From Auanema rhodensis (Eukaryota; Nematoda; Chromadorea; Rhabditida; Rhabditidae): a DNA stretch of 64,000 nucleotides. How positions within the stretch are numbered: the stretch's first letter is position 1; every line of letters begins with the position of its first letter. The position numbers were made by a program, and so were the translations under genes. The stretch lies in the NCBI GenBank assembly GCA_964057225.1, contig OZ059895.1:16955688-17019687 (forward strand). The letters run 5' to 3'. The notes beneath the pieces are model-generated. The model was not told the origin of the DNA. It was given only the letters and a program-made list of their open reading frames with translations, and ran no database searches. Below are positions 25,393 through 36,947 of this stretch, piece by piece.

Positions 25393-26561
25393 GAAGAGAG
25401 TGCCCATCAATGTGAAGTTTTATATTAAATTGAGAAAAACATGCTGAAACCTTAAATTTGGATATTAATCTTTTTCTTATTAATTTTCAAATTTCAGAAT
25501 TTTGCCAGGACCATGGTCAGCATGTTCAGCAACATGTGGTCCAGGTGTCGAAAGTCGTGTAGCGGAATGTATGGCTGTACATCCAATCACAGCCAATCTT
25601 ATCAAGTTGCCAATGTCGGAATGTGCATGTAAGAAGCAGATGCGACGATTGACAGCTGACAGAAATAATTCATTTTTCAGCTCTACCACAGCCTGTCCTA
25701 TTCCAACCTTGCGAAGTGCGAGCATGTCCTTTACAGGAGGATTCAAAGGTTTCAACTGATAATTCACCATTCAAATGGGAGCATGGAGAATGGACACAAT
25801 GCTCGGCATCATGCTTAGGCGGTATGATAAGTCAATCACAGATTTAGCTAAGATGCCTTTTCAGGAAAGCAGAAAGCGGCTTTGAAATGCATAGCCACAT
25901 CTAGTGGACGTCCTGTAGCCTGGTCACAATGTGATGCTCGCACAAGGCCTCCGGAGAAAGTTCGAGCTTGCAATCAACAAGCATGTCCACCCATGTGGCA
26001 GGTAAAGAATCAATTCTCTGTAACTCCGCGTAATCACAATATTTCCAGTTGGGCTCTTTTGAAACTTGCTCAGCTACATGTGGAGGTGGTACCAGTTCTC
26101 GATCAGTTAAGTGTGTTCGGCCTGTTAGCAGAAGTGGAGGTGAGAGGAAGTTGATTGAGCAGTTAAGACGAATTCTGTTGTTCAGGTGCTGATGCTCATA
26201 TCGTTCTCGCGGATTCTGATTGTCCTCAGCCAAAGCCATCTGATGTTCAAGAATGCGCTAATTCAGCCTGTCCTCCAACTTGGATAGTAAGTGAAAGCAT
26301 TTTTTTCGATAATAGGTAATTTGGTTCTTCAGACTGGAGAATGGACTGAATGTTCAGCTTCATGCGGATCCGGCGAGCAACGTAGACGAGTATCCTGTGA
26401 AGGAAAGGATAGTCGAGGACGTCGTCAACGTCGAACAGAAAAAGAATGTCCTGGAGAAAAGCCAATATCAATTCAAATGTGTAGTTTGGGTATGTTATGA
26501 GTTCAAGTTGAATGATTGAAAAAAAGCAGAATTATGACAAGCATTACTAAAAGAAAATAAA

Positions 26562-26610
<49 letters not shown>

Positions 26611-29119
26611 AAGAGAGAGAAAAAGGAAACGAGAGAAGAGAGAAATATGACAATTGAAAAAAAAGTTTTGGAAAATGCTGAAAATGGACCCAAAAACGAC
26701 TTTTCCCCTGAGTCCGATTGTAAATCACTTTTTTAGGTTCGTGTGAAAAGCCACAATTATACAGCAATCGCGTTTTCGAACAAAATGCTTCAGAGAAGAA
26801 GCTTACACTTGGAATCGGAGGAGTAGCCACATTATTCCAAGGTTCTATACCATATTCGTGAAGTTTTATGAAGCTTTTATGCATTTTATAGGAACCAGTA
26901 TCAAGATAAAATGCCCTCGGAAGAACTTTGACAAGAAGCGCATTTATTGGACGAAGAATGGAAGAAAGATTCGCAATGATGCTCATATCAAGGTTTCATC
27001 AAACGGAAATCTGAGAATCTTCCATGCACGACTGGAAGATGCTGGAGTATATGAATGCTTTACCGATTCATTACAAGGAAATGTGACACTTCGATTCAAG
27101 TACCGTGATGAGAAGGAGCATCATCTATCACCATCTGAAATGATGCGCCCATCTACAGCCGGTGGTTCAGCTTCATCTCCTATTTCATCAGTTAATCATA
27201 CCATGATAGAGGTAAGATAGATGAAAATGTCATGCATGCTTATCTCACTTAACCTTCTCCACCCCCAGTTTCAATCTTTAATTCTTGTTTCTTTGCTAAA
27301 AACTTGAGTTTTCAGCGTCTGCTATCTGCGACTGATACTTCCGAAATCAAAGACGAGTTACTGAAATATCGTGACGTAATCAAAGCCGAATGGAAGATTG
27401 GCCATTGGACGGAATGCAAGCAATCTACCTGCTCTGTGGCCGGTTATCAAGCACGTGACATTCAATGTACTGTTGATGCTAGTGGAAGTCGCAAGACAAC
27501 CGACGATAGCATCTGCATAGCTTTAATCTCAGCTCGACCCCCCGAAACACGTCCATGTCATCGTGAAAACTGTCCTCGGTGGGAAGCATCTGAATGGACA
27601 GAGGTACGTGCCATTGATAATATACGTGAGAAAATAAAAGATTGAGAAGCATTACAAGAAGAAGAAAAGCATTAGTGTCTGTTAAACGAACTTGAAAACG
27701 TGGCCAAAACTAATAATTGGTCATATATCAAACATACATGTGTCTTTAGTATCCAGTACCATGTCTTATCTCATTGAACTATTTCTTTCATCATCATCAT
27801 CAACTTCTTGAGTGAATTCAAGTTAGTTCATAGTACAATGAGAAGATCAGCATCAGATTTACACTATAAATCACACACATACATACATACAAGCATATGT
27901 ACATTTTCATTTTAATCTTTCTCTCTCTCATTTTCTTTTGTTGAATTTCAATTGAAATTCAAAGCCAACAATTTCTAAACGAAATAAGCTATGTAACCTG
28001 ATTCATTGAAGATATCATATCATAGATAATGATATAGATAGATAGATAGATGAATAAAAAAAAAGAAGAAAATATATTATGTACTTTAACTTTATTAAAT
28101 TTATTGTTTCAAGAAAATTAAACAAAACTTCATTTTTTAAGTGCGCCGTATCTAAGTGCCTTCGAGATGGTATGGCTCTTCAGAAGCGTAATGTTCAGTG
28201 TGTTTTGAATAACGGAACTGAAGTTGATATTGAAAGATGTGATCGTACATCTAGACCAAAGACAAAGCGCGAATGTCAAAGTGGTAAGTTCATCATGATA
28301 GCTATAATCAATATGGAATATAATTAGCATAATAATATTTACGTGAAGTTACGCGAATATACGTGAACTCATGACGTGATGCAAACCAGCTCATTTTCAA
28401 TTTGTGTTTTCATGAGAACTGGTTGCATTATTCCATATTACATTTGTATACAATACTCATCTTGTATTCATTTCAGCTGCTTGTAAAGCGGAATGGCGCA
28501 CATCTGACTGGAGACCATGTTCATCGACCTGCGGCACCGGTGGCGTTCAACTTCGAATGCTCTCTTGTGTTTGGTCTGTATCGGGCAAGCCGGCTGGCCG
28601 GAATTGCGAAGGATCACGTCGACCATCAGCAGCACGTGCTTGTCCATTGCATGATCTTCCACCATGCTCTCCGGAAGCTTTAGCCTTACAACAAGGTAAG
28701 ACTATATTGGACGATTCAATTATTTTTGAATTATTTGAAGAGAAATGCTTTAATTTACATTTTTTAATTTGAATTAACCACAACTTGATAGTTTTCCGTT
28801 TAAAAGTTTTAATGTTTTTATTATTCAATACCCGCATGAAACCTTTGCCTTGCAGATGAATCCTGTGATGATCAATCCCGGTATTGTGATATCATCAAGC
28901 TATTCCAATCGTAAGTTCTTCACCTTCTTTTCATAATTCAGCAGCTTATGCCGTTTTCCAATAGTTTTTGCCATTTTGTTATGTTTACATCAACAATTTG
29001 TTTTAATTTTTGTTTTAATAATCAAGTTAAAACTGTTTTCTTTTAGTTGCGACACCAAGGAGGTTCGAGAGCGATGCTGTGCCACTTGCCGTTATATGGA
29101 GACGAAACGTCGCTTCTAG
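15555..29119 (+). CDS. madd-4: MADD-4/punctin, long isoform (ADAMTS-like)
   Basis: Twenty-three exons join in frame to 1,007 residues: 15555-15584, 15634-15702, 16624-16713, 17051-17122, 17207-17323, 17654-17765, 17813-18011, 19221-19359, 20432-20533, 20581-20714, 25498-25628, 25681-25821, 25865-26001, 26049-26139, 26186-26286, 26333-26489, 26737-26841, 26892-27211, 27316-27603, 28142-28283, 28477-28695, 28856-28910 and 29047-29119. The signal peptide is MLAQEFILILLLPSIVHTLG. Next come a thrombospondin repeat (WSPWTACSRSCGGG), an ADAMTS Cys-rich module ending CGVCGGRGDTC (143-153), and a run of further TSP1 repeats (SSDWTECSPSCGGG, GRWSRCSATCGQG, GPWSACSATCGPG and others). An Ig domain follows (about 640-710, DAGVYEC), then three more TSP1 repeats and a C-terminal PLAC domain with six Cys. 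There is no metalloprotease domain. In C. elegans MADD-4 is secreted by motor neurons, guides muscle arms and clusters acetylcholine and GABA receptors. Adjacency to tsp-15 matches F53B6.2/F53B6.1. Confidence 0.9.
17434..17453. repeat. Perfect inverted repeat in a madd-4 intron
   Basis: TTACGTGAA and its reverse complement TTCACGTAA are separated by CT. It is the clearest member of a scattered ACGTGAA family seen only in the madd-4 to tsp-15 part of the window. Confidence 0.8.
20715..21320 (+). promoter_or_regulatory. Candidate internal promoter of madd-4
   Basis: This segment lies between long-isoform exon 10 and the alternative signal-peptide exon at 21321. It includes a locally GC-richer block (about 21060-21175) unlike the surrounding AT-rich intron. 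The position fits an internal promoter for the short isoform, as reported for C. elegans MADD-4B. No specific promoter motif is claimed. Confidence 0.4.
21321..29119 (+). CDS. madd-4: MADD-4 short isoform from internal first exons
   Basis: Inside the 4.8-kb intron 20715-25497 there is an exon 21321-21373 that starts with ATG and encodes MKSTLIFLIFCSKLADS, a typical signal peptide, followed by GTAAGT. It cannot join directly to exon 25498, because that creates TAA. A second exon, 24473-24547 (75 bp, TTTCAG acceptor, AAG|GTTAAT donor), restores an open frame and encodes a hydrophilic linker of about 25 residues. It then enters exon 25498 in the same phase as the long transcript. The joined product is 695 residues: signal peptide, linker, TSP1 repeats beginning LPGPWSACSATCGPG, the Ig domain, TSP1 repeats and PLAC. 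It lacks the N-terminal ADAMTS Cys-rich module. An acceptor (TTCTCAG) 7 nt before the ATG fits trans-splicing. This layout parallels MADD-4B in C. elegans. Confidence 0.68.
25348..25389. repeat. (GA)n microsatellite in madd-4 intron
   Basis: About 40 bp of GA repeat, just upstream of the exon at 25498 shared by both isoforms. Confidence 0.9.
26570..26603. repeat. (GA)n microsatellite in madd-4 intron
   Basis: A GA tract inside the 247-bp intron between the exons ending at 26489 and starting at 26737. Confidence 0.9.
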
Positions 29120-30229
29120 TCGATTTCCACTTGTTACTTTCAACGATTTTTAGCTTGAAATCTTTATAATTTGAAGTTATTTTGTGGTTTTTTTAAAATC
29201 AAAACATGTGTTTAATTTATTGAAATTGTCTAGATTGCTGTATACGATATTTTGATTTTATGTTTGTTTCTCTTCCTTTATAACCTGGTCTACGACAGAC
29301 ATGTCATGACTGATAATTCCAATTCACTTTCCATGCTTTATACTCTTTGTATTCAAGAACTTGTCAATTCAGATATCATTTATTGAATCATAGATGATCA
29401 TTTTTTTCTAAATATTTTCAGTTTTTATATGTTTTCTACAGATATTAAGCTATGCTTTTCACGTAATAACTATACAAAACTGCTAGAAAGTTTCTTTTCT
29501 CTCACTATGAAATCTCTTATTCACTCACTTTATCCTCTTATCCAATTAACAACAAATTATATATTTATTTTCTCTCTTTTCCAGTTTTTTTTTCCATTTT
29601 TTTTGTTTTAAGAAAGAAGATTTTTAAGCACTTTCTTACTCCTCTTCTCTTTCTCTACCCCACTCTCTCTCTCGCTCTCTCTCTTTCTCTCAGACACACA
29701 CACTCAAACATTCTCATGTATATTATAAATTAATTTGTCGGTTTAAAATAAATATTTTGTACTTAATTTGTCTGAAAAATCAAAAAAATAAAAATCAACG
29801 AGATGTTAAACAATTTTATTGGATTTTTCAATCTATCTTTTCTTCTTTTTTTTGATCGCAAATGACATTAAAGCTATTTAATACAGACAAATGATATGAA
29901 AAAGAAGAAAAACATATAAATGATACTTATATACATATAAATGACAAACAAAAATGACTATGTAAATGAAAAATGGCGTAGATAGCACTGCTTCGGGATG
30001 TCAAGGCTAAGGACAACGTGGAGAAACGTCGAGGATGTTTTATTCTCCTAAAAATTTCGAACATAGAACTAGAAGATAGGGCAACAAAACGTTTTAAGAC
30101 GTGAGATTGTCGTATGCAATACTGGATCGAAAAAAAAGAACTCGTAAAGATAAATGAATATTTTTGGTTGACCGGTTCATAATCATAGAAATCTATATGA
30201 TGGAATATATATGCTTGGTGGGCGTGTGA
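29120..30229. other. Convergent intergenic region, madd-4 and tsp-15
   Basis: Shared 3' region with no coding signal. It contains T-rich and CT-rich stretches. An AATAAA at 29747-29752 is a candidate poly(A) signal for madd-4, although it lies some 630 bp past the stop, so a closer variant signal may be used. Confidence 0.6.
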
Positions 30230-32360
30230 TTACTTTCGAATCAGACGAGCATAGATTGCAGCTATCACTGATGGCACAAGCTAAAAATAGGTAATTATAA
30301 CAAAATTTATGGTTAATTTATTAAATAATATTGATAACTATGTATGTAATTGAATAGTATATGTTTCTGATGATGCTTACCTGAATAAAGCTGGCAAAAA
30401 TTGCCATCCATGCTGCAACATGTACAACTTTGAGCAAATCATTTTGAAGAGGTTCATAGCATGTCGTAATATAGACAGCGGTCGGATTCGGTGATTGAAT
30501 ATCAGAAGCTAAGCAAGCTTCTTCGTGGTTAGGTACGCAACTGCAAGATGATGATGAAATATGTGTGTTGGTTGTATGTATTTCATAAATAAGGTTAAGT
30601 AAGAATATATGTATGTATGTCATATCATAATGATTATATCTATGTACAACTGATTGAAATTACTTACCATGATAGGGGAAGAATCTTCTTTGGTTCTTGT
30701 TGATGCATATACCATTTCGATGTTCTCCAGATTTGTAAATCGTCTGTTCCATTAACACCACAGCATTTGAACTGAAATAGTTAAAATAAATAATAAATGA
30801 AATTATGAGAATTGTATAAGAATACAGCCGTTCATAGTTGCGTGATAATATGAAATAAAGTACTTTGACGTGAAATCTTTACGTGAAACGGCAAAATTGA
30901 AGAATATTTGAATTTACATATTTTCACGTATTATGTTAATATTTGAATAACTAATAAATTCATTTTTAACTTTAAAGCTTTCAACACAAGTTTTTAAACT
31001 CAAGATCAATGTATATAGACAAGATGGAAATGTTTAGCAAACATTTCGTTTAAAATTTGGAAGCAGTTTGTTGTAAATGTTCTATTCTGCATACTATATG
31101 TTCCAAAAAGTTATTGTTATTCTATTAATAAGATGAAACACTTTAAATCAGTCGGTATTATAGTAATCTGAAGTAGACGGATGGGAAGAGGAGAGAGAGA
31201 GAGAGTGAGAGAGAGAGAGTGAGAAAATGAATCAAAAAGTATGTGAAAGAAAGGAAAAACATTAGCAGAATAGATCAACGCAATAGAAATAGAATGAGAA
31301 ATAAAAACTTTTTCAACATGTTCAATTACTTTTCTAACAGTTCAAGAATGTGTGCTGCAGCAACATCAACAGCAGCAATAGCAGCAGCAATATTTGCCGC
31401 CAGTTCACAGAACAACAAAGCAAAAAAGCGTTGCTGCGACGAGAAAAAAAAAAGTATTTTTAGATGTGTATGCAAGGTGGTGTGTTAGGTGATGGCAAGC
31501 CTGGTCAGGATAGTTGAATAGCCAATTATGCGGTACTTAAGAGAGAACATGCATTTTGAACAAAAGAAATGTTAAATAAAAAACAAAAAAAAACAACAAA
31601 ATAACAATAAAAGATAATAAAAAATGAATTAGATTGAATTAGAAATAGAAATAAATTGAAAAACTGACGTTTGTTTGTAAGGAGTCCCATGCTGCTGTTA
31701 CTTTTTCCATATCTTCCTGGCCGTACAGTTCGCGTGAAGAGGTAAGCATCTTGAGGTTCAATGGGATTTGCTTTGTTAACTGGAAAAACAATAGAAGATA
31801 AAATAGATAATTACATTAAGTAGATCATAAAATACTGCTAATTGACATTTGCTTGAATGCGAATAAAAATTAAAAGTCTTTTGAGAGTGTGAATACGAAA
31901 AACATGTATAAGCTAAGTATGAACATGAGAAAATTCAATAACAAACCTGAGAACGGAATACGAAACCCATAATTCCACCAATAAATAACATGATAGCAAT
32001 TACAAGTGATGCTACAGCACACTGAAATGAATGTAAATTGAATGGAGGCAAAACGAAGATGCAGATATAATATGTAGGCTATGAGGTATAGCTGAATCTT
32101 AATTTAGCTTCTAAAAGCTTTTTCTTTTCTACCGTTAGATGAGAATAATTGATTATTTTGTGGTTACTGTCAAATAGAATTGTTGAATAGATAGTAAAGA
32201 TGACAGAAAATACTACGATTCTTAGTAGACAATAGAGAAAACAAGGAAATCCACATACTTTGCATGTAATATGTGAAAAGAGACACATATATGTTTGTAA
32301 TATGAGAATTAAGAATAAGATAAAGAGAGATATAGAGAGAGATATATGAAAACAGAGAGA

Positions 32361-32425
<65 letters not shown>

Positions 32426-32838
32426 TATGAAGAAAACTCACCGAGTAGATTCCACATCGTAACTCCTTATGAATAGAATATATACATAAAAGCTGGTTTA
32501 TGATTGCAATTGCTGATACAACTGCTAGAATTCTGGCCACATCAACATAAAGCGAAGGATCAAGAAGTTCGGCATATTGCCCACGAGATGCAGCCAGCCA
32601 TGATCCATAAACAATACAAGCTATGCAATATAACTGAAAGAAAGAAAAGAATGTTGGAATGAATAACTAGAACAATCATAACCTAATCATATCATATAGT
32701 TAATATTGATAAATTAAAAAAAAAAATGCGAGAAAAGTAAATATAACAAACCATTGCAATGACACTAAGGGCAATAAAGGAAATTCGCAATGAGCGACCA
32801 ACCGATCCATAGGCTGACCAACGACTGAATGTGCCCAT
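30230..32838 (-). CDS. tsp-15: Tetraspanin, TSP-15 type
   Basis: Seven exons (32838-32752, 32633-32442, 32021-31947, 31779-31669, 30771-30668, 30540-30381, 30280-30230) join to 259 residues. There are four membrane helices (about 18-40, 59-81, 94-115 and 224-250). The large extracellular loop carries the tetraspanin CCG signature (158-160, CCGVNGTDD) plus further Cys in [11 protein letters not shown] and TTCYE. The tail is short and basic (YARLIRK). Tetraspanins organise membrane microdomains; C. elegans TSP-15 acts in the epidermis and supports the dual oxidase BLI-3 in cuticle cross-linking. Its place next to madd-4, tail to tail, matches F53B6.1/F53B6.2 as I recall. A CTTATAG acceptor lies just before the ATG. 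Intron 2 holds a 70-bp GA tract starting close to the exon 2 donor. The ortholog call rests on synteny and length. Confidence 0.85.
32353..32422. repeat. (GA)n microsatellite in tsp-15 intron 2
   Basis: About 70 bp of GA repeat (CT on the coding strand), starting about 20 bp inside the intron from the exon 2 donor. Confidence 0.95.
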
Positions 32839-35800
32839 GGCTCAACTATAAGACAAACTTTTGTAAAATAAACAATATTTTAAGAATAACAAGAGAAACA
32901 AAAAAAAAAGAAATTTTTGAAAAAAAAATGAAAAATCTATTAAGACAACAGAAATCAATAGCCATATATACATATATATTGAAAAAGCAAGTTTGTGAAC
33001 AAAGAAAATGAAAATATTTCATGCCTGTTCATGTGATTAATGCCATGATTGGATGAAAACTGTCAGCATCTGAACGAATCAAAGTGCGGAAAAGGACATA
33101 TAGATGAGGTAAAAAAGTCAAAACTGTATGAATCTATTATGGATTATATGAAGAAGAAGAAGAAGAAGAAGAAGAAGCAGAATGATTCTATAAGCTTTTA
33201 GGTTTGATCATATGATATTGCTTCTGTCTACTTCTTCAACAACGATGCTCCTCAGCATTACTGATCACACCACTTCTTCAATAATGATGCTGGAGATGAT
33301 GATAATGATGAAACTCAAAATGATTTTAAAAAAAAAATACTTATAGTAATAGAATGAAACTTAAGTTGTTAGATAATTAGAATTATAGACACATTTGTAG
33401 AAAAAAATAACAATAATTATAGAAATTAGCTGAAGAATTGGCTGAACAGACATCGTCACATACATTTCAAAATGTTCCGGATGGAGGATGAGTAATCAAC
33501 ATGCCTTTCATTTTATTATTTTTTTTTTTTGGAATTAGAGAAGCATCACATTTTTCAGTTCAATGATCAACAGAAGAACATACAGCCAGAATCAATAAAA
33601 ATAACAGACTAATCAACAAAAAGGAACATGAATTAGTTCTTTTTTCTTGTAAAAAAAACTAAGGAATTGCTTAGAAAAACATGATTCTCTCAAGTTTACC
33701 ACAATCGATTTAAATTGGAACGAAGGTCAATCAATGGACATTACGTAAAAGCGTGTTACGTAAATCTCCTTCCTTCTTTCCTTCCTTCAACACAGGCATG
33801 ATTGGCGGAATTTGGATATCTTTCCTTAGATGACTAGCCCGTGAGACTGTGTATGTGTGTATGTGTGTATGTGTGTGTGTGTGGGTGTGGGTGTAAGTCT
33901 ATGTAGCTACAAGAGGACATACAAGAGGTTTGATGTTGATGGTGCAGACAGTATGAATGATTATAATCTCCGAATGCGATGTCTGAACTGTAGACGAGAG
34001 TTCCTTTTATCTCGAACGTCTCTCTCTCACACACTCTCTTATAACTTCTTTTTCCGATTCTTCTGAATCTCAAACAGCTGTGTTCAGCATTGGCCGCGAA
34101 CGACCACAGCTTCGATGCGAAGATCGTTCAGAAGTTTCCAAAGTTAATATTATGAGAAGAAAGGCGCTAAAAGTTCTAAGAGTGGGACAAAGGGCTATCC
34201 CCCTTCCCAACTCATTCGTACTTTTAGAATTCTTCCAGTAGTAGTTAGACTCTTAGTCTTATCAAGTTTTACAGAGAAATACCAGTTATGAGATAACTGT
34301 TGATATACATATGTAGATTAAATGAAAACTAAAGTAAAAGAAGAATATCATAGGGGAAATTATTGGAGCATATTAAACTTGGAATCATGCAAACTAAAAA
34401 GGGGAAGAGGATCAGAGCCGAATAGCCATAATAAGAAGTAGTAAATGAAGAAACATAGATTAAATAACAAAAAAAGACATAAAGAAAATATATAACACCA
34501 GACTAGGTGGATTAACAACATGATGCTTCTTCTCATCTCACACCCTGTACCAGTCCTCTGTCTCCCCCCGTTTATCTCACTCTCTCTTCTTCTTCTTCTT
34601 ATTTCTCTCTTTTAGACCAATAGCCATATATGCTTATCATGTTTTGAAATCAATATTCATCTATCTCATACACTTAGGATAAGAGAATTAGACATCAGAT
34701 GGGGTGCACAACTACTTCTTAGAACGGGTGTATGTCTCTCCTTCATGTATGCATGCGCTGCGGGACGAAATGCAGCCAACGACATCTTTTAGACTACCGT
34801 CGTCATCACCTCTACCACCATATACACGCAGACGTCATCATCTCTTCCATGCTTTCTTTCCTTCCTTGCTTTCTGCCTTCCTTCCTTGCTTTCTGTCTTC
34901 CTTCTTTTCCACACCACGATTCTCCTACCCCTTTTCCACTGCCACCATCGCCATCTTCCACCAACGGAACCGGAACATGTTGGCTGCTTGGTTAGCGATG
35001 CCTAGGAGAGAAGTGGAAGAAGAGGAGAATAAACTGAGAGCGAAGTCGATGAAGATGATGTAGCAGAACAGTCGCTGATGGCGCCTTTTTCTCTTGCTGT
35101 CATTGTAGCTGTGTATCTCTGCTAACCTCTTTTCCAACTTGTCAAGCCAATCATCTTGGCAAGTCTCGATCGAACGTCTGCCGACATAAAAAAAGAGAAG
35201 CGAAATGAGATAAAGAGAAAGCAAATTGTTCGGCTGTTGAAGCAGAGAGAACAAGAGAGAGATATATAAAGAGAAATTACGAGATAAAAAGAAAGAGAGG
35301 CAGACAGAAAGAAAGAGAGAGAAAGAAAGAGAGAGAGAGAGATAAAAGAGGACCACGAGCGACGGATAATACAAAGAGAATTACATGAGAGGAAGTGAAT
35401 GACAGGTAAGCATGACCAATTCAACTGTTCAACGAACCGTCCTCAGTGAACCTCTCGAACTTACTTGATCTATCTGAAACTCTCTCTCTTTCTCTCTCTT
35501 TTTCTCAGATCTGCTCTTATCTTATTTTACAAATGCAAATCAAAGTTTTCTCACCACGAGGTCAGAAAAGAAAAGAAAATAAATTGAGAAAATCAGTAAA
35601 AATTGACAATTACAAGCAGCTGTAATTCATTTCAGTACGATGTATCGCACTCTATAAAGCACTGACAGCGTCAGTAGGACGAAGCATCAACGAAAAATGG
35701 CAAAACTAAAGCTGATTGAACGAAATAAACAAGATTGCCAAGTACTGTCGTCTGAATGTTTTCTGGACTGGCTATTGTTGTTTAGTGACTTTCAGAAGAA

Positions 35801-36652
35801 TAGGTGAACAGAGAGAAAGAAAGAAAGAGAGAAAATCATAGAGAGAGAGAAGGAGAGAGAGAGAGAGAAAATTCCATTTTATAGTCAAATATATTGGAAC
35901 TCATCAAACATTTCATGCTGTTCATTGATAGAAATATATACTTTTTTATAAGAAAAGATTAGTAAAGACATATTTGATGAGTAAAAGCTGAGAAAATATA
36001 CTGATAGTGATGATGATACAACATTATGCTGACTCGACGAAGCCAGTTGACTGTTCTCGATTTCGAGTACATTATCACAGATGCAGAAGAATAGTTAGGA
36101 ATCATGGAATAGCATCTAGTCTAGTTGCTCTTATTATATTGTTCGCAATAGCTAAAAGTACAATAAGACCTATGAAAACGTTCTCTACTTTCACAACTGC
36201 AGGTACTTTCTACTGACATTTGGTTTTTATAACATTGAGAGGGTGGGAGGAAAGAAAGAACGAAGAGAGTAAAGGGGGTGGGACAATAAGATGAAGGAAG
36301 GAAACGTTGGAAAGTGAGCTCAGTAAGTTCAATGAGCAATTGTGCCTGTTTCTAACCATGCACACATCTATTATTAGTGGAAAATAAATAGATAAGATGT
36401 ATACGCGAAATTTGTAGATGAGGATCGAACGACTAAGGAGTTTTCAAGCATTGATATATATATATATATATACATTTGATTTGTTTACAAAGTTCGAAAT
36501 GTTTGTGATTAATGGTCGGGTGGGCATCTGTAAGGTAAAAACAGATAGGCCAAAAGTAAATTTGTTCGTGACATTTAAACATAAGATGATGTATGCTTCA
36601 TGTAATACTGTTATGATCACTTAAGATGAATTAGAATGTTTATATGACCATT

Positions 36653-36653
<1 letters not shown>

Positions 36654-36706
<53 letters not shown>
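36654..36706. repeat. (GA)n microsatellite
   Basis: About 52 bp of pure GA repeat in the intergenic region. Confidence 0.95.
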
Positions 36707-36709
<3 letters not shown>

Positions 36710-36911
36710 GCATAATGTCGCTGTACACATCATACACATGTAGTATATAGGAAATATGATGTTAATGATGAAACACATACATATACATGAAGACAATAAA
36801 CAAAAGAAATATTTATCATCTAGTTATAATTTGATAGAAGAAAATGAAGAAGAAATACACGACCGTTCTTCACGCATTCATCGCATCAGATGCAATTCTT
36901 CGTTTTCAAAT

Positions 36912-36947
36912 TTTTCACGTGAAAATTTTGCCGCGTCAAATGACGCG
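36912..36947. promoter_or_regulatory. Paired palindromes: E-box and CGCGTCA inverted repeat
   Basis: TTTTCACGTGAAAA (36912-36925) is a perfect 14-bp palindrome with an E-box CACGTG core. Six bases on, CGCGTCA and TGACGCG form an inverted repeat around AA (36932-36947). The two lie in a patch of higher GC content. They resemble binding sites for dimeric bHLH and bZIP factors; no factor is assigned. Confidence 0.4.

Noticed and set aside
25480-26986. Long antisense frames opposite madd-4 exons
   Set aside because: They are shadows of the Cys-rich coding strand; the sense frame gives TSP1 and Ig domains.
32079-32540. A 153-codon minus-strand frame with a long Ser-Leu stretch
   Set aside because: Its first part is exon 2 of tsp-15 and the rest reads through the GA tract in the intron; the spliced tetraspanin model explains it.
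34704-35424. Open frames on both strands in CT-rich DNA around 35 kb
   Set aside because: Composition follows tandem CTTCC- and CTTT-type simple repeats, with no splice-consistent gene model.
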